A stretch of DNA of 64,000 bases from assembly GCF_002355655.1 (NCBI RefSeq), contig NZ_AP017569.1, forward strand, positions 2,604,001 to 2,668,000, given 5' to 3'. The stretch is from Halorubrum trapanicum. Its GTDB lineage: Archaea > Halobacteriota > Halobacteria > Halobacteriales > Haloferacaceae. Positions 1 through 7,621 of the stretch are shown piece after piece. Both the position numbers and the translations under genes were made by a program. Position 1 is the stretch's first letter, and the number at the start of each line of letters is the position of its first letter. The notes under the pieces were generated by a model that was not told the origin of the DNA, did no database searches, and worked only from the letters and a program-made list of their open reading frames with translations.

Positions 1-1324
1 CCTCGGCGAGCTCGTCGAGCACCTCGCCGCTGATCGTGTTCATCCGGTGCGGGCGGTCGATCTCGACGTGCCCGACCCGGTCTTCGACCGCGACGTTCAG
101 CACCTCGTAGTCGGCGCCGCCCTCGGCGTCACCCGCGTCGCCGCTCCCGCCACCCGCGCCGCCGCGGAATCCGCCGGCTTCGGCGGCCTCGCGCAGGTAG
201 TCGGTCGCCTCGTAGCGCGCCTCGCCGGTCTCCTCGGCGAGGGCGTCGAGCGTCTCGACGAGCGCGTCGAGCCCCTCCTCGTCCGCGAGCTTTGCCGGGC
301 CGTCGGGGAAGCCCGCGCCGAGCTTGACCGCCTCGTCGATGTCCTCGGCGTCGGCCACGTCGTTGCCGATGAGGCCGGCCGTCTCGTTGGCCATCACCGC
401 GAGCAGGCGGCGGCGGACGTCCTCGTCGACCGCGTCGGTCGGGATCTGGGCGCCCTCGCCGTCCTCGTAGTCGTAGAACCCCTTCCCGGTCTTCTTGCCG
501 AGCTCCTCCGCCTCGACCTTCTCGCCGAGCAGCGGGCAGGGGCGGTAGGCGTCGCCGAGGACCTCGTGCATGTACTCCAACACGTGGTACCCCACGTCGA
601 TGCCGACCTGGTCGGCGAGCTCGAACGAGCCCATCGGGAGGCCCATGTCGAACTTCGTCGTGGAGTCGACCGCCTCCATCGTCGCGTCGCCGGACTCGAC
701 GATCCACGCCGCCTCGTTCATCAGCGGGACGAGGATGCGGTTGACGATGAAGCCCGGGCTGTCCTTCCGGACGCGGACGGGGGTCTTCCCCATCGACTCC
801 GCGAGCCCCTCGATCAGTTCGAGGGTGTCCTCGCTCGTGTGTTTCCCGGAGATGACCTCGACGAGGTCCATCCGCACCGGCGGGTTGAAGAAGTGCATGC
901 CGCAGAAGCGCTCGGGGCGGTCGGTGACCTCGGAGAGCTCGGTGATGGAGAGGCTGGAGGTGTTGGTGACGAAGACGGCCTCCTCGGGCGCGTGCTCGAC
1001 GACCTCGTCGTACACGTCCTTCTTGATCGCCATCTTCTCGGGGACGACCTCGACGACGACGTCGGCGCCGTCGAGCGCCGCTTCGAGGTCGACGAACGCC
1101 TCGACGCGGTTGAGCGCGGCGTCGGCCTCGTCGTCGCCGATCCGGTCCTTCTCGGCGAGCTTGCCGAGCGACCACTCGATCTGGTCGTACCCCTCCTGGA
1201 CGAGCTCGTCGTTGATGTCGCGGAGCGACACGTCGTAGCCGGCGAGCGCCGCCACCTCCGCGATGCCGTGCCCCATGTTTCCGGCGCCGAGCACCGTCAC
1301 GCGCTGGACGTCTTCGAGCTGCAT
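1..1324 (-). CDS. hbd: 3-hydroxyacyl-CoA dehydrogenase / enoyl-CoA hydratase fusion, 3' end outside window
   Basis: Oxidises 3-hydroxyacyl-CoA with NAD in fatty-acid beta-oxidation or a related CoA pathway; the fused hydratase would supply its substrate. Translation from the ATG at 1322-1324 shows a Rossmann motif GAGNMGHG near residue 11 and the dehydrogenase signature HFFNPP near residue 142, followed by the helical C-terminal domain. After a Gly/Ser/Asp-rich linker (about residues 385-410) a crotonase-type start, VGHVEIDRPHRMNTISG, begins near residue 412 and runs off the window. The two-domain order (dehydrogenase then hydratase) is common in haloarchaea and opposite to bacterial FadB. 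No neighbour is visible downstream. Family assignment is firm; chain-length specificity cannot be read. Confidence 0.9.
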   Translation of the reverse strand, partial: MQLEDVQRVTVLGAGNMGHGIAEVAALAGYDVSLRDINDELVQEGYDQIEWSLGKLAEKDRIGDDEADAALNRVEAFVDLEAALDGADVVVEVVPEKMAIKKDVYDEVVEHAPEEAVFVTNTSSLSITELSEVTDRPERFCGMHFFNPPVRMDLVEVISGKHTSEDTLELIEGLAESMGKTPVRVRKDSPGFIVNRILVPLMNEAAWIVESGDATMEAVDSTTKFDMGLPMGSFELADQVGIDVGYHVLEYMHEVLGDAYRPCPLLGEKVEAEELGKKTGKGFYDYEDGEGAQIPTDAVDEDVRRRLLAVMANETAGLIGNDVADAEDIDEAVKLGAGFPDGPAKLADEEGLDALVETLDALAEETGEARYEATDYLREAAEAGGFRGGAGGGSGDAGDAEGGADYEVLNVAVEDRVGHVEIDRPHRMNTISGEVLDELAE

Positions 1325-1405
1325 ACCTGAGGGTCGGAACCGTCATGGTTGAACGTTTTCATCTTCCAAACGCGAAACGCACCGTAAGTTTATTCGGACG
1401 GCGGG

Positions 1406-1444
1406 GAGCCCGCGAACCGAACCGCGGAGCCCGCGAACCGAACC
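1406..1444. repeat. Two-copy 21-bp tandem repeat
   Basis: The 18-base word GAGCCCGCGAACCGAACC occurs at 1406 and again at 1427, a period of 21. It lies between the divergent starts of the dehydrogenase fusion (left) and alkA (right), 31 nt before the alkA ATG, so it may be part of the promoter region. It could also be a simple slippage duplication. Confidence 0.8.
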
Positions 1445-1474
1445 GTACTCCCGCGTGCGGCCCCACCCCTCGAT

Positions 1475-2071
1475 ATGGACGACCACGTCGCGGCAGCGCT
1501 CCGCGAGGACCCGACGATGGCGGCGCTGATCGACCGGCACGGCCCGCTCGACGTCGCGCCCGCGGCCGACGAGTTCGGCCGGCTCTGTACCTCGATCGTC
1601 AACCAGCAGCTCTCGACCGCCTCCGCGAACGCGATCCGCGAGCGGTTCGTGGACGTGCTCGGCGGCGACCCGACGCCCGACCGCGTCCTCGCGGCCGACG
1701 AGGACGCGTTGCGCGAGGCCGGCCTCAGCGGTACGAAGGTCGAGTACCTGCGCAACGTCGCGGCCGCGTTCCGCGACGACGAGCGCGACTTCACCCGGGA
1801 AGGGCTGGCGGGCGTGAGCGACGAGGCGGTCGTCGACCGGCTCACCGAGATTCGTGGGGTGGGCGAGTGGACCGCGCGGATGTACCTCATCTTCGCGCTC
1901 GGCCGCGAGGACGTGCTTCCCCTCGGCGACCTCGCGGTGCGGAAGGGGATCGAGCAGGCCTACAACGACGGCGCGGAGCTGTCGCGCGTCGAGATGCGCG
2001 AGATCGGCGAGACGTGGCGCCCCTACCGGAGCTACGGCACGCGGTACATCTGGGCAGAGTACGAGTCCTGA
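1475..2071 (+). CDS. alkA: DNA-3-methyladenine glycosylase II family (AlkA-like)
   Basis: Base-excision repair glycosylase removing alkylated purines from DNA. The 198-residue protein carries the helix-hairpin-helix segment LTEIRGVGEWTARMYL (residues 123-138), followed by the glycosylase Asp in PLGDLAVRKG (Asp152), the position of the catalytic Asp in the AlkA/EndoIII superfamily. It lacks the N-terminal TBP-like domain of E. coli AlkA, so it is the short archaeal/Gram-positive form. There are no Cys residues for an iron-sulfur cluster, which argues against EndoIII or MutY. It is divergent from the neighbouring dehydrogenase. Substrate range within the family is inferred. Confidence 0.88.
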   Translation: MDDHVAAALREDPTMAALIDRHGPLDVAPAADEFGRLCTSIVNQQLSTASANAIRERFVDVLGGDPTPDRVLAADEDALREAGLSGTKVEYLRNVAAAFRDDERDFTREGLAGVSDEAVVDRLTEIRGVGEWTARMYLIFALGREDVLPLGDLAVRKGIEQAYNDGAELSRVEMREIGETWRPYRSYGTRYIWAEYES

Positions 2072-2155
2072 TCGGTTGGGTGTGGATCGCCCGTGAACGT
2101 TGTCCAAGTGCCAGTCGTTCAGCCGGACGACGGTGATATTTATAAACAACTGATC

Positions 2156-2172
2156 GGCTCTGTTGAAATCCT
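2156..2172. mobile_element. Possible solo IS6-type terminal inverted repeat
   Basis: GGCTCTGTTGAAATCCT resembles the terminal repeats of IS6-family elements, which start GGCTCTGTTG or GGTTCTGTTG. It marks the point where composition falls from chromosomal GC-rich to the A+T-richer accessory patch. No transposase and no second end were found, so at most it is a fossil end. Weak evidence. Confidence 0.3.
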
Positions 2173-2271
2173 ATTCTTCAGACAGATACTCAGATGAAAC
2201 GGCTGGTCAATGAAGGGTGCGAATTGAATGGGTATGCCACCGACATCTATATCAGTATGAAAAAAGTATGA

Positions 2272-2547
2272 ATGAGTATGCCAGAACACAAACGGAAAGT
2301 TGGAGATCGGGGGCAAGTGACGATTCCGAAGGAACTGCGGGACCGTCGTGGCATCGAAGGCGGTGACGAAGTTGAATTCGTCGAAGTGAATGACGAGATC
2401 ATACTCAAACCGCCGCCAGATGAGGAACGGCTTGCTGAAGGATATCGAAAGAGAGCCGGACGGTCTCGTGAGTTGACCGAAGAAATGGAAGAAGCATCCG
2501 CAGAAGCAACCGGGCATCTCGGTGATGCACCCGGCTGGAGCGAGTGA
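2272..2547 (+). CDS. AbrB/MazE-type antitoxin
   Basis: Small (91 aa) DNA-binding antitoxin expected to neutralise the MazF-like toxin that follows and to autoregulate the pair. Residues 8-50 (RKVGDRGQVTIPKELRDR, then GDEVEFVEVNDEIILKPP) are a swapped-hairpin AbrB domain. The tail (residues 55-91) is charged and low in complexity, as expected for a toxin-binding segment. ATG at 2272 is chosen because the AbrB fold needs residues from about 8 and a TATA-like stretch (TCTATAT, about 2245) lies about 26 nt upstream; an ATG at 2278 is also possible. The gene ends 3 nt before the toxin frame opens. The coding sequence is clearly less GC-rich than flanking genes, suggesting transfer. Confidence 0.85.
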   Translation: MSMPEHKRKVGDRGQVTIPKELRDRRGIEGGDEVEFVEVNDEIILKPPPDEERLAEGYRKRAGRSRELTEEMEEASAEATGHLGDAPGWSE

Positions 2548-2550
2548 ATT

Positions 2551-2913
2551 TTGGAGCCAAGTGTGCAGGTACGCCGCGGCGACATTGTCATCGTCGAACT
2601 GAATCCCACGAAAGGGAGTGAGCAGCAAGGAAAGAGCCGGCCCTGTGTTGTCATCCAGAACGATGTTGGGAATCAGTACTCACCGACAACCATCATCGCT
2701 CCATTCACAACGCGGTACACATCTGGAGACACGTACCCGTTCGAGGTGGAAGTACTGGCTTCGGATACTGCCCTCGATCACGATTCAGTAGCAGATCTCA
2801 GTCAAATTCGGGTCATCGCCATCGACGAACGTGTGAAAAAGAACATTGGATCTGTCCCGTCATCAGACATGGTAACAATCGACTCGGCAATCAAAGATAG
2901 CCTCGGCATTTGA
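2551..2913 (+). CDS. mazF: MazF/PemK-family mRNA interferase toxin
   Basis: Endoribonuclease toxin of a type II toxin-antitoxin pair. The 120-residue protein has the family's N-terminal barrel: RRGDIVIVELNPTKGSEQQG (residues 8-27), then KSRPCVVIQND and the segment TTIIAPFTTR. These are the conserved GDI/V, G-S-E-Q-x-G and RP blocks of PemK. The start is either TTG at 2551 or GTG at 2563 (just before QVRRGDI); neither has a clear Shine-Dalgarno, and coupling to the antitoxin stop at 2545-2547 is likely. The last residues (SLGI) match the usual family length. Base composition matches the antitoxin and differs from the core genes. Confidence 0.87.
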   Translation: MEPSVQVRRGDIVIVELNPTKGSEQQGKSRPCVVIQNDVGNQYSPTTIIAPFTTRYTSGDTYPFEVEVLASDTALDHDSVADLSQIRVIAIDERVKKNIGSVPSSDMVTIDSAIKDSLGI

Positions 2914-3114
2914 ACAAAACGCTCCGTCAGTGTATCGTCTGTACTGCCCAGAACCCAATTCAATATCTCCGTTTCCGAGGATTTTAACTGAAGCGGTAGC
3001 GCGGAGTCCCCTTCCTCAAGGAGCGACCGAAGGGAGCGAGTAGGGAGGGGAGGAGCGCGTTCGTATCTGTAACAAACACCATCTTATAAATAGCCGCTCA
3101 CACACATTGAAACT

Positions 3115-4371
3115 GTGGCAGACGACTACGTGCGTCGGACGGCAATCACTCGTCTCTCGGTAGACGATGAGCAACGCGAGTTGCTTGAGGAAACCATCTC
3201 CGAGTGGAAGCGTGGGTGCCAACTCGCCACGGACATGGCGTGGGGGAAGTGTAACGCCAAGAGCGACGTACAACCCCTCGCTTACGACGACGTGCGCGAA
3301 GAAACCGACCTCGGGAGTCAGCACGCGATCCTCGCCACCCACCAAGCCGCACAAGCCATCACCGGCTGTCTCGAACGCCGCTCGAACGGCAAGCAGGCCA
3401 GTAAACCCACGTTCACCGCACCCACGGTGACATACGACACTCGAACGATGACGCTGTTCGATGACGATACAGTGTCACTCTCCACGACGGAGAGTCGCGT
3501 CCGATGTGAACTTGCGCTCCCTGAAGCCGAGGATGGCTACCAACGGCAGTACCTCGACTCCGACCACTGGAGCGTCACGGAAAGCACACTCACCGCTCGT
3601 GACGGCGATTACTTTTTACACATCGGCTTCCGCCGACCCAAAACCGACACCGAGCGAGACACCGCCGAGGACGGAACGGTTCTCGGGGTCGACCTCGGTA
3701 TTGAAAACCTCGCCGTCACCAGCACAGCACGATTCATCAGTGGGCGCGAACTCTCACACAACCTCCGCGAGTTCGAGAAAGTCCGTGCGGGACTCCAACA
3801 GACAGGCACGCGAAGCGCCCACAGAACGCTCGAACAATCAAGTGGACGCGAACGGCGAAACGTTCGTGACGTTGTTCACCAAGCATCGAACGCCATCGTA
3901 GACGAAGCACTCCGATACGAGTGCGACGTGATCGCGTTCGAGGACTTGACTGACATCCGCGACCGAACGGGTGCGTCGTGGGGGCACAAGTGGGCGTTCC
4001 GAACGCTGTACGAGCAAGTGGCGTACAAAGCCGAAGCAGTCGGCATCTCTGTGAAGCAAGTGGGTTCGGCGTACACGTCGCAACGGTGCGCCGAGTGTGG
4101 ATTCACGGCAGACGAGAATCGCCGAACTCGCACGGAGTTCCGGTGCGTGAAGTGCGAATCGGAAGCGAACGCGGACTACAATGCGGCGAAGAACATCGGG
4201 ATGCGGTATGTCCGTCGAGGCCAACAGTCGTCTCGGCGGACGGGCGACAGTCAACTCGCCCTCAAGTCTGGAACAGTGACGCCAAGTGGCGGATTCACCG
4301 CCCACCCGGACGGGTTTGAGGCTGAGTTCACGGACAAGCCCCTCCCTCAACGAGCGAACCCGTCAGGGTGA
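3115..4371 (+). CDS. tnpB: TnpB RNA-guided nuclease (IS1341-type), apparently intact
   Basis: TnpB proteins are RNA-guided DNA nucleases that help retain IS200/IS605 elements. All three RuvC acidic residues are present: Asp193 in GVDLGIENLA, Glu276 in AFEDLTDI and Asp354 in NADYNAAKNIG. A zinc ribbon is complete (Cys325, Cys328, Cys344, Cys347). The N-terminal helix-turn-helix/REC-like part (residues 1-110) is full length, and 418 aa is normal for the family. GTG at 3115 fits a TATA box CTTATAAAT at 3083-3091, 28 nt upstream, giving a leaderless mRNA. The C-terminal codons overlap the right end. No frameshift was seen, so activity is plausible. Confidence 0.93.
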   Translation: MADDYVRRTAITRLSVDDEQRELLEETISEWKRGCQLATDMAWGKCNAKSDVQPLAYDDVREETDLGSQHAILATHQAAQAITGCLERRSNGKQASKPTFTAPTVTYDTRTMTLFDDDTVSLSTTESRVRCELALPEAEDGYQRQYLDSDHWSVTESTLTARDGDYFLHIGFRRPKTDTERDTAEDGTVLGVDLGIENLAVTSTARFISGRELSHNLREFEKVRAGLQQTGTRSAHRTLEQSSGRERRNVRDVVHQASNAIVDEALRYECDVIAFEDLTDIRDRTGASWGHKWAFRTLYEQVAYKAEAVGISVKQVGSAYTSQRCAECGFTADENRRTRTEFRCVKCESEANADYNAAKNIGMRYVRRGQQSSRRTGDSQLALKSGTVTPSGGFTAHPDGFEAEFTDKPLPQRANPSG

Positions 4372-4392
4372 GCGAAGTAGGGTGGGGTTGTT
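4300..4392 (+). ncRNA. Candidate omega-RNA scaffold at the tnpB 3' end and right end
   Basis: In TnpB systems the guide RNA scaffold spans the end of tnpB and the right-end hairpin, with the guide read from DNA just beyond the element. Here the hairpin CCCCTCCCT with AGGGTGGGG (about 4339-4387) straddles the tnpB stop. The guide would start near 4390, in the leader of repeat copy A. This is placement by analogy; no transcript boundary is visible. Confidence 0.35.
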
Positions 4393-4394
4393 GA

Positions 4395-4736
4395 CCAAAG
4401 CCAACTGATCAACGGCGAACACCGCCGAAGCCCCAGCCGCTCGGCGATAGGACAGTGGTTCTTATAAATAACTGAGCGACACGAACACCACCGAAGCCCC
4501 AGCCGCGAGGACTCGCGCGGCTCGCTACGCTCCTCGTCACTCGCTTCGCTCGTTCCTGCGGTGCTTACGTCGCCGTGCTTCGTCCTCGCGGCTGCCCCTT
4601 CGATTCCCACCCTACCCCGCCCCGCACGGCACCGCACCTCACGCCTCCCCAGCCTCGTCGGCCTTCCTTCGGTCGGCCGACTCCCTCGCGCGTGCTCCTC
4701 GCGCCCTCCGGGCGCTCGGAGGCACGCGCCACCGCA
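4395..4736 (+). repeat. Structured repeat copy A (candidate ncRNA)
   Basis: Two leader modules (GAAGCCCCAGCC at about 4426 and 4493) precede a core at 4491-4736. A TATA box, CTTATAAATA, lies at 4461-4470, 26 nt before the core. The closing stem is CAGCCGCGAGGAC paired with GTCCTCGCGGCTG (13 bp). Downstream come the conserved blocks TGCTTACGTCGC, CTCACGCCTCCCCAGCC and GACTCCCTCGCGCGTGC. A local hairpin, GTCGGCC with GGCCGAC, sits between CCTC and TCCCTC. The core ends 31 nt from the convergent rimK stop, and the solo tnpB element abuts its left side. It fills almost all of the 395-bp gap between tnpB and rimK. Confidence 0.85.
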
Positions 4737-4767
4737 AGTGTTCTGGAACCGCTGGCTTCGTCTCCCC

Positions 4768-6123
4768 TTACTCCTCTTCTTCGAGAATCTCGCCCGCCTC
4801 GTCGCGCTCCGCCTCGTCTTCGTCGGCGCGCCGGCGCACGTCGACCCGGTAGTCGGTGAGGATGTCGCGGCCGAGGAGGAGGGGGTACTCCATGTGTCCG
4901 CGGTCCTCGACGCTCGCGGTGACGGTGTGCTGGTTGCCGCCGATGCCGATCACGAGGTCGACGACGGGGCGGGCCTTCCCGCCCTTCACGCTGCCCGACT
5001 TCACGCGCGTCATGCTCTTGATCGGGCCGGCGCCGATCTCGGCGGCGAGCTGGGTGTCGATGCTCGTCCGGGTCGCGCCCGTGTCCGACTTCGCGAGCGC
5101 CTGCGTCGAGCCGGAGGTGCCGGTGACGACGACCTCCTCGATGTAGCCGATGTCGGGCTGCTCGGTCGAGCTCGGCTTCGGCGCCGGCGCGCAGGAGGGC
5201 CGCGAGTCGTCGAGGGTCGCGGCGACGCGCTCGACCGCCTCGTCGTCCACCTCGCCGCCGACCGTCTCGATCGCGAGCCGCGCGATGTGCGGGGCGGGGC
5301 TCGTGCCGGTCGCCTCGAAGAGGCCCTTGAAGCCGGCGGTCGGGTTCACCTCCAGCACGTACCAGCCGTCGTACCCCTCGACGAGGTCGACGCCGGCGTA
5401 GTCGAGCCCCATCACCTCGGCCGCGTAGAGGGCGGTATCGGCGGCCTCCTGCGGCATGTCGTCGGTCGCGTCCTCGACCGCGCCGCCGAGCGCGACGTTG
5501 GTGCGCCAGTCGCCCTCCGGCGCGTAGCGGTACATCGAGCCGACGATCTCGTCGCCGACGACGTACACCCGCAGGTCGCGGTGCTTCTCGTCGTCGCGGT
5601 CGATCAGCCGCTGGAGGAACGCCTGCCGGTTCCCGACCTTCGGGTTCACGCGCTCGGTGAGGTCGACCTTCCACGTCCCGCCGCCGTGGGTGCCGATCGC
5701 GGTCTTGTACACGCCCACGTCGCCGAACCGCTCGCGGCCCTCGTTGAGACGGTCGTTCGACAGCGCCAGCAGCGCGTCGGGCACGCGGATGTTCCAGTCC
5801 GCGAGCGTCGCGGCCGTCGCGAACTTGTGGATCGACGCGAGCACCGCGTCCGGCTCGTTCAGCATCGGCCGGATCCGCTCGAACGTCGTCGCCAGTCCCA
5901 AAAGCTCCGCGGGCTGGTCGGTGTTCGACAACAGGAGGCGGTTCGCGATCACGTCGACCGGCGGCTCGACGGAGACGTCGCCGTCCTCGACGCTGACCGC
6001 GGCGTTCTCCTCCCGGAGCCACACGGGCTCGTGGCCGAGGTCCTCGACCGCGTTGCAGATCGCCTTCGTCTCCTTGCTGTTGTGCAGCGACAGCACTCCC
6101 ACCCGAACCGAGTCCGTACTCAT
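4768..6123 (-). CDS. rimK: RimK-family ATP-grasp ligase fused to an aspartyl-protease-like (RimK-associated) domain
   Basis: ATP-dependent ligase expected to add glutamate or a related amino acid to a peptide or protein carboxylate. The 451-aa protein has a pre-ATP-grasp fold (residues 5-100), the ATP-grasp domain (about 105-290, with VYKTAIGTHGGGTWKV at 138-153 and the metal-binding VLEVNPTAGFKG at 256-267), and a second domain (325-430). In that domain DTGATRTSID (347-356) and LLGRDIL (416-422) resemble retropepsin-type active-site segments of the 'ATP-dependent zinc protease' family. The tail is Glu-rich. ATG at 6121-6123 begins MSTDSVRVGVLSLHN; upstream in-frame codons are not conserved-looking. 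The AstE-like gene nearby fits a ligation/hydrolysis pair. Confidence 0.87.
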   Translation of the reverse strand: MSTDSVRVGVLSLHNSKETKAICNAVEDLGHEPVWLREENAAVSVEDGDVSVEPPVDVIANRLLLSNTDQPAELLGLATTFERIRPMLNEPDAVLASIHKFATAATLADWNIRVPDALLALSNDRLNEGRERFGDVGVYKTAIGTHGGGTWKVDLTERVNPKVGNRQAFLQRLIDRDDEKHRDLRVYVVGDEIVGSMYRYAPEGDWRTNVALGGAVEDATDDMPQEAADTALYAAEVMGLDYAGVDLVEGYDGWYVLEVNPTAGFKGLFEATGTSPAPHIARLAIETVGGEVDDEAVERVAATLDDSRPSCAPAPKPSSTEQPDIGYIEEVVVTGTSGSTQALAKSDTGATRTSIDTQLAAEIGAGPIKSMTRVKSGSVKGGKARPVVDLVIGIGGNQHTVTASVEDRGHMEYPLLLGRDILTDYRVDVRRRADEDEAERDEAGEILEEEE

Positions 6124-6285
6124 ACGCGTCCCTGCGTGGGCCGAGCTAAAAGGCGCGCCGATCGGTTCGACACGGCGAGCGAGCGAGGGCCGTCGAGGCC
6201 GCGAGCGACGGGTTCCGACCCGGGAGGCGGTCGAGCGGAACCACGGAGGATCACGGTTAACTCCGCGTCCGCCGAACCCCGTCCC

Positions 6286-7557
6286 GTGACCGACGCAGTC
6301 AGGGTCTTCCTCAGACGCCGCGGGAGGGTGTTCTGTCCCGCCTCCCGCGGCGCGACCGAGGATGGGAGCGAACCGCTCGAAGTCCTCGTGGGGGACGTAC
6401 TCGCAGGGGAGAGCGACCCCGCCGAGAGCGCGCGCCGTGTGGTCCGCGACGCGACACCCCGAGGGGAGTCCCAACTCGTCCGCCGCGGGGAATCACTGTC
6501 CGTCTCAGTCGGGGGAACCGACCGGACCCTCTCTCCCTTCCTGTTCGAGGTCGCGGCCGGCGGCATGGCCGACGACACCCCGGGCGATCCCCCGACCGCC
6601 GCGGGCGAGTGGCTGCCGCCGACGGCGTTCCTCCGGCACACGACGGCACCCGGGCTGTGGGAGAGCTACCGCCGTGTCGGGCCCGACACCGACCTGCTCC
6701 GGACCGACCGGACCCACGGCGCGGCGTGGCTCTCCGTCAGGGCGCTGGGAGCGCTGCGCGACCGCGCCGGCGCGGTCGCGTTCGGCGCGCTCGACGGCGG
6801 CGTCGACCGGGTCGCGGAGACCGCTCGGGAGCTCCGCGGCGCACGCCCGAGCATGATCGTCGTCCGACACCGGATCGACCGGGTAATGAGTGGGGCGGAC
6901 CGCACGCCGGAGGCGGTCCACGACCGCGCCCTCGCGGGGCTCGACGCCGCGCTCGACGCGGACCGGCTGGCGGCGGAGCGGGCGGCGGCCGCGGTCGCGG
7001 AGACGGCCGGTCCGGCGGCGACGCTGTCGCGGTCCGGAACCGTCGCGGCGACGCTGCGCCGCGTCGACCGGCCGGTTGTCGTCGGAGAGTCGCGCCCGGG
7101 CCGCGAGGGGGTGGACGCGGCGGAGCGGTTCGCCGCCGCCGGCGTCGACGCGACGCTCGCGACCGACGCCGCTCTCCCCGGGCTCGTCCGCGAGGGCGAC
7201 GTCGGCTGCGTCCTGCTCGGTGCCGACCGGATACTGCCGAGCGGCGGCGTCGCAAACAAGGTCGGCTCGTATCCGATCGCGCTGGCGGCGGCCGATGCGG
7301 GCGTCCCAGCGTACGCGGTCGCGGCCGCGGACAAGGTCGCGACGGCGGACGAAGTCGTCCGCGAGTCGGGCGACCCCTCGGCGGTGTACGACGGCGATCG
7401 CGCCATCGCGGTCGAGAACCCGATCTTCGAGCGGGTCCCCGGCGACCTGCTGGCCGGAGTGCTAACGGAGGACGGGCGGCTCGACCGGGCGGCGGTCGCG
7501 GCGCGGGCCGCCGAACACGAGTCCCGAGCGGAATGGACCGACCGGTGGGACCGCTGA
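6286..7557 (+). CDS. eIF2B-alpha / ribose-1,5-bisphosphate isomerase-like protein with N-terminal Nudix-like domain
   Basis: The C-terminal 280 residues match the eIF2B alpha/beta/delta and R15P/MTR1P isomerase superfamily: AATLRRVDRPVVVGESRPGR, then VGCVLLGADRILPSGGVANKVGS and the late VENPIFERVPGDLL. In this family the GADRI segment and N-K-G/VGS motif line the sugar-phosphate pocket. The first ~130 residues resemble a Nudix fold (VRVFLRRRGRVF..., then ESARRVVRDATPRGESQL), but the Nudix box Glu residues are degenerate, so hydrolase activity is doubtful. GTG at 6286 gives 423 aa and starts right at the first predicted strand. Divergent from rimK. Whether it acts in translation or in AMP/ribose phosphate metabolism cannot be decided from sequence. 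Confidence 0.75.
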   Translation: MTDAVRVFLRRRGRVFCPASRGATEDGSEPLEVLVGDVLAGESDPAESARRVVRDATPRGESQLVRRGESLSVSVGGTDRTLSPFLFEVAAGGMADDTPGDPPTAAGEWLPPTAFLRHTTAPGLWESYRRVGPDTDLLRTDRTHGAAWLSVRALGALRDRAGAVAFGALDGGVDRVAETARELRGARPSMIVVRHRIDRVMSGADRTPEAVHDRALAGLDAALDADRLAAERAAAAVAETAGPAATLSRSGTVAATLRRVDRPVVVGESRPGREGVDAAERFAAAGVDATLATDAALPGLVREGDVGCVLLGADRILPSGGVANKVGSYPIALAAADAGVPAYAVAAADKVATADEVVRESGDPSAVYDGDRAIAVENPIFERVPGDLLAGVLTEDGRLDRAAVAARAAEHESRAEWTDRWDR

Positions 7558-7588
7558 CGCGGGGCCGCGGCCCGACGGTCGGGTCGTC

Positions 7589-7597
7589 ATATATAAA
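7589..7597 (+). promoter_or_regulatory. TATA box of the AstE-like gene
   Basis: ATATATAAA is centred 29 nt before the ATG at 7622, the haloarchaeal spacing for a transcript that starts at or next to the start codon. Confidence 0.6.
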
Positions 7598-7621
7598 CCC
7601 CCCGCAGCGCTCCCCCCTGAC

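Larger units (their letters stand above)
2981..4392 (+). mobile_element. Solo tnpB element of IS200/IS605 (IS1341) type with matching LE and RE
   Basis: tnpB is flanked by two related hairpin-forming ends. The left end (about 3010-3050) holds CCTCAAGGAGCGACC then GAGCGAGTAGGGAGGGG; the right end (about 4338-4390) holds CCTCAACGAGCGAACC then GAGCGAAGTAGGGTGGGG. Both are C-rich/G-rich imperfect palindromes, as in IS200/IS605 ends recognised as single-stranded DNA. No tnpA Y1 transposase lies between the ends, so it depends on a transposase elsewhere. Exact outer boundaries are uncertain. The right end abuts structured repeat copy A. Confidence 0.75.

Noticed and set aside
129-1346. Arg/Gly-rich frame on the minus strand over the dehydrogenase fusion
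   Set aside because: It is an out-of-frame reading of the same strand. The frame starting at 1324 gives clear dehydrogenase and hydratase motifs.
2156-2271. Intact IS6-family element next to the toxin-antitoxin pair
   Set aside because: Only one terminal-repeat-like end is visible, with no transposase and no second end, so only a possible fossil end is reported.
4561-6285. Upstream extension of the eIF2B-like gene to 4561
   Set aside because: This part is antisense to rimK and repeat copy A. The protein-like sequence starts at the GTG at 6286.
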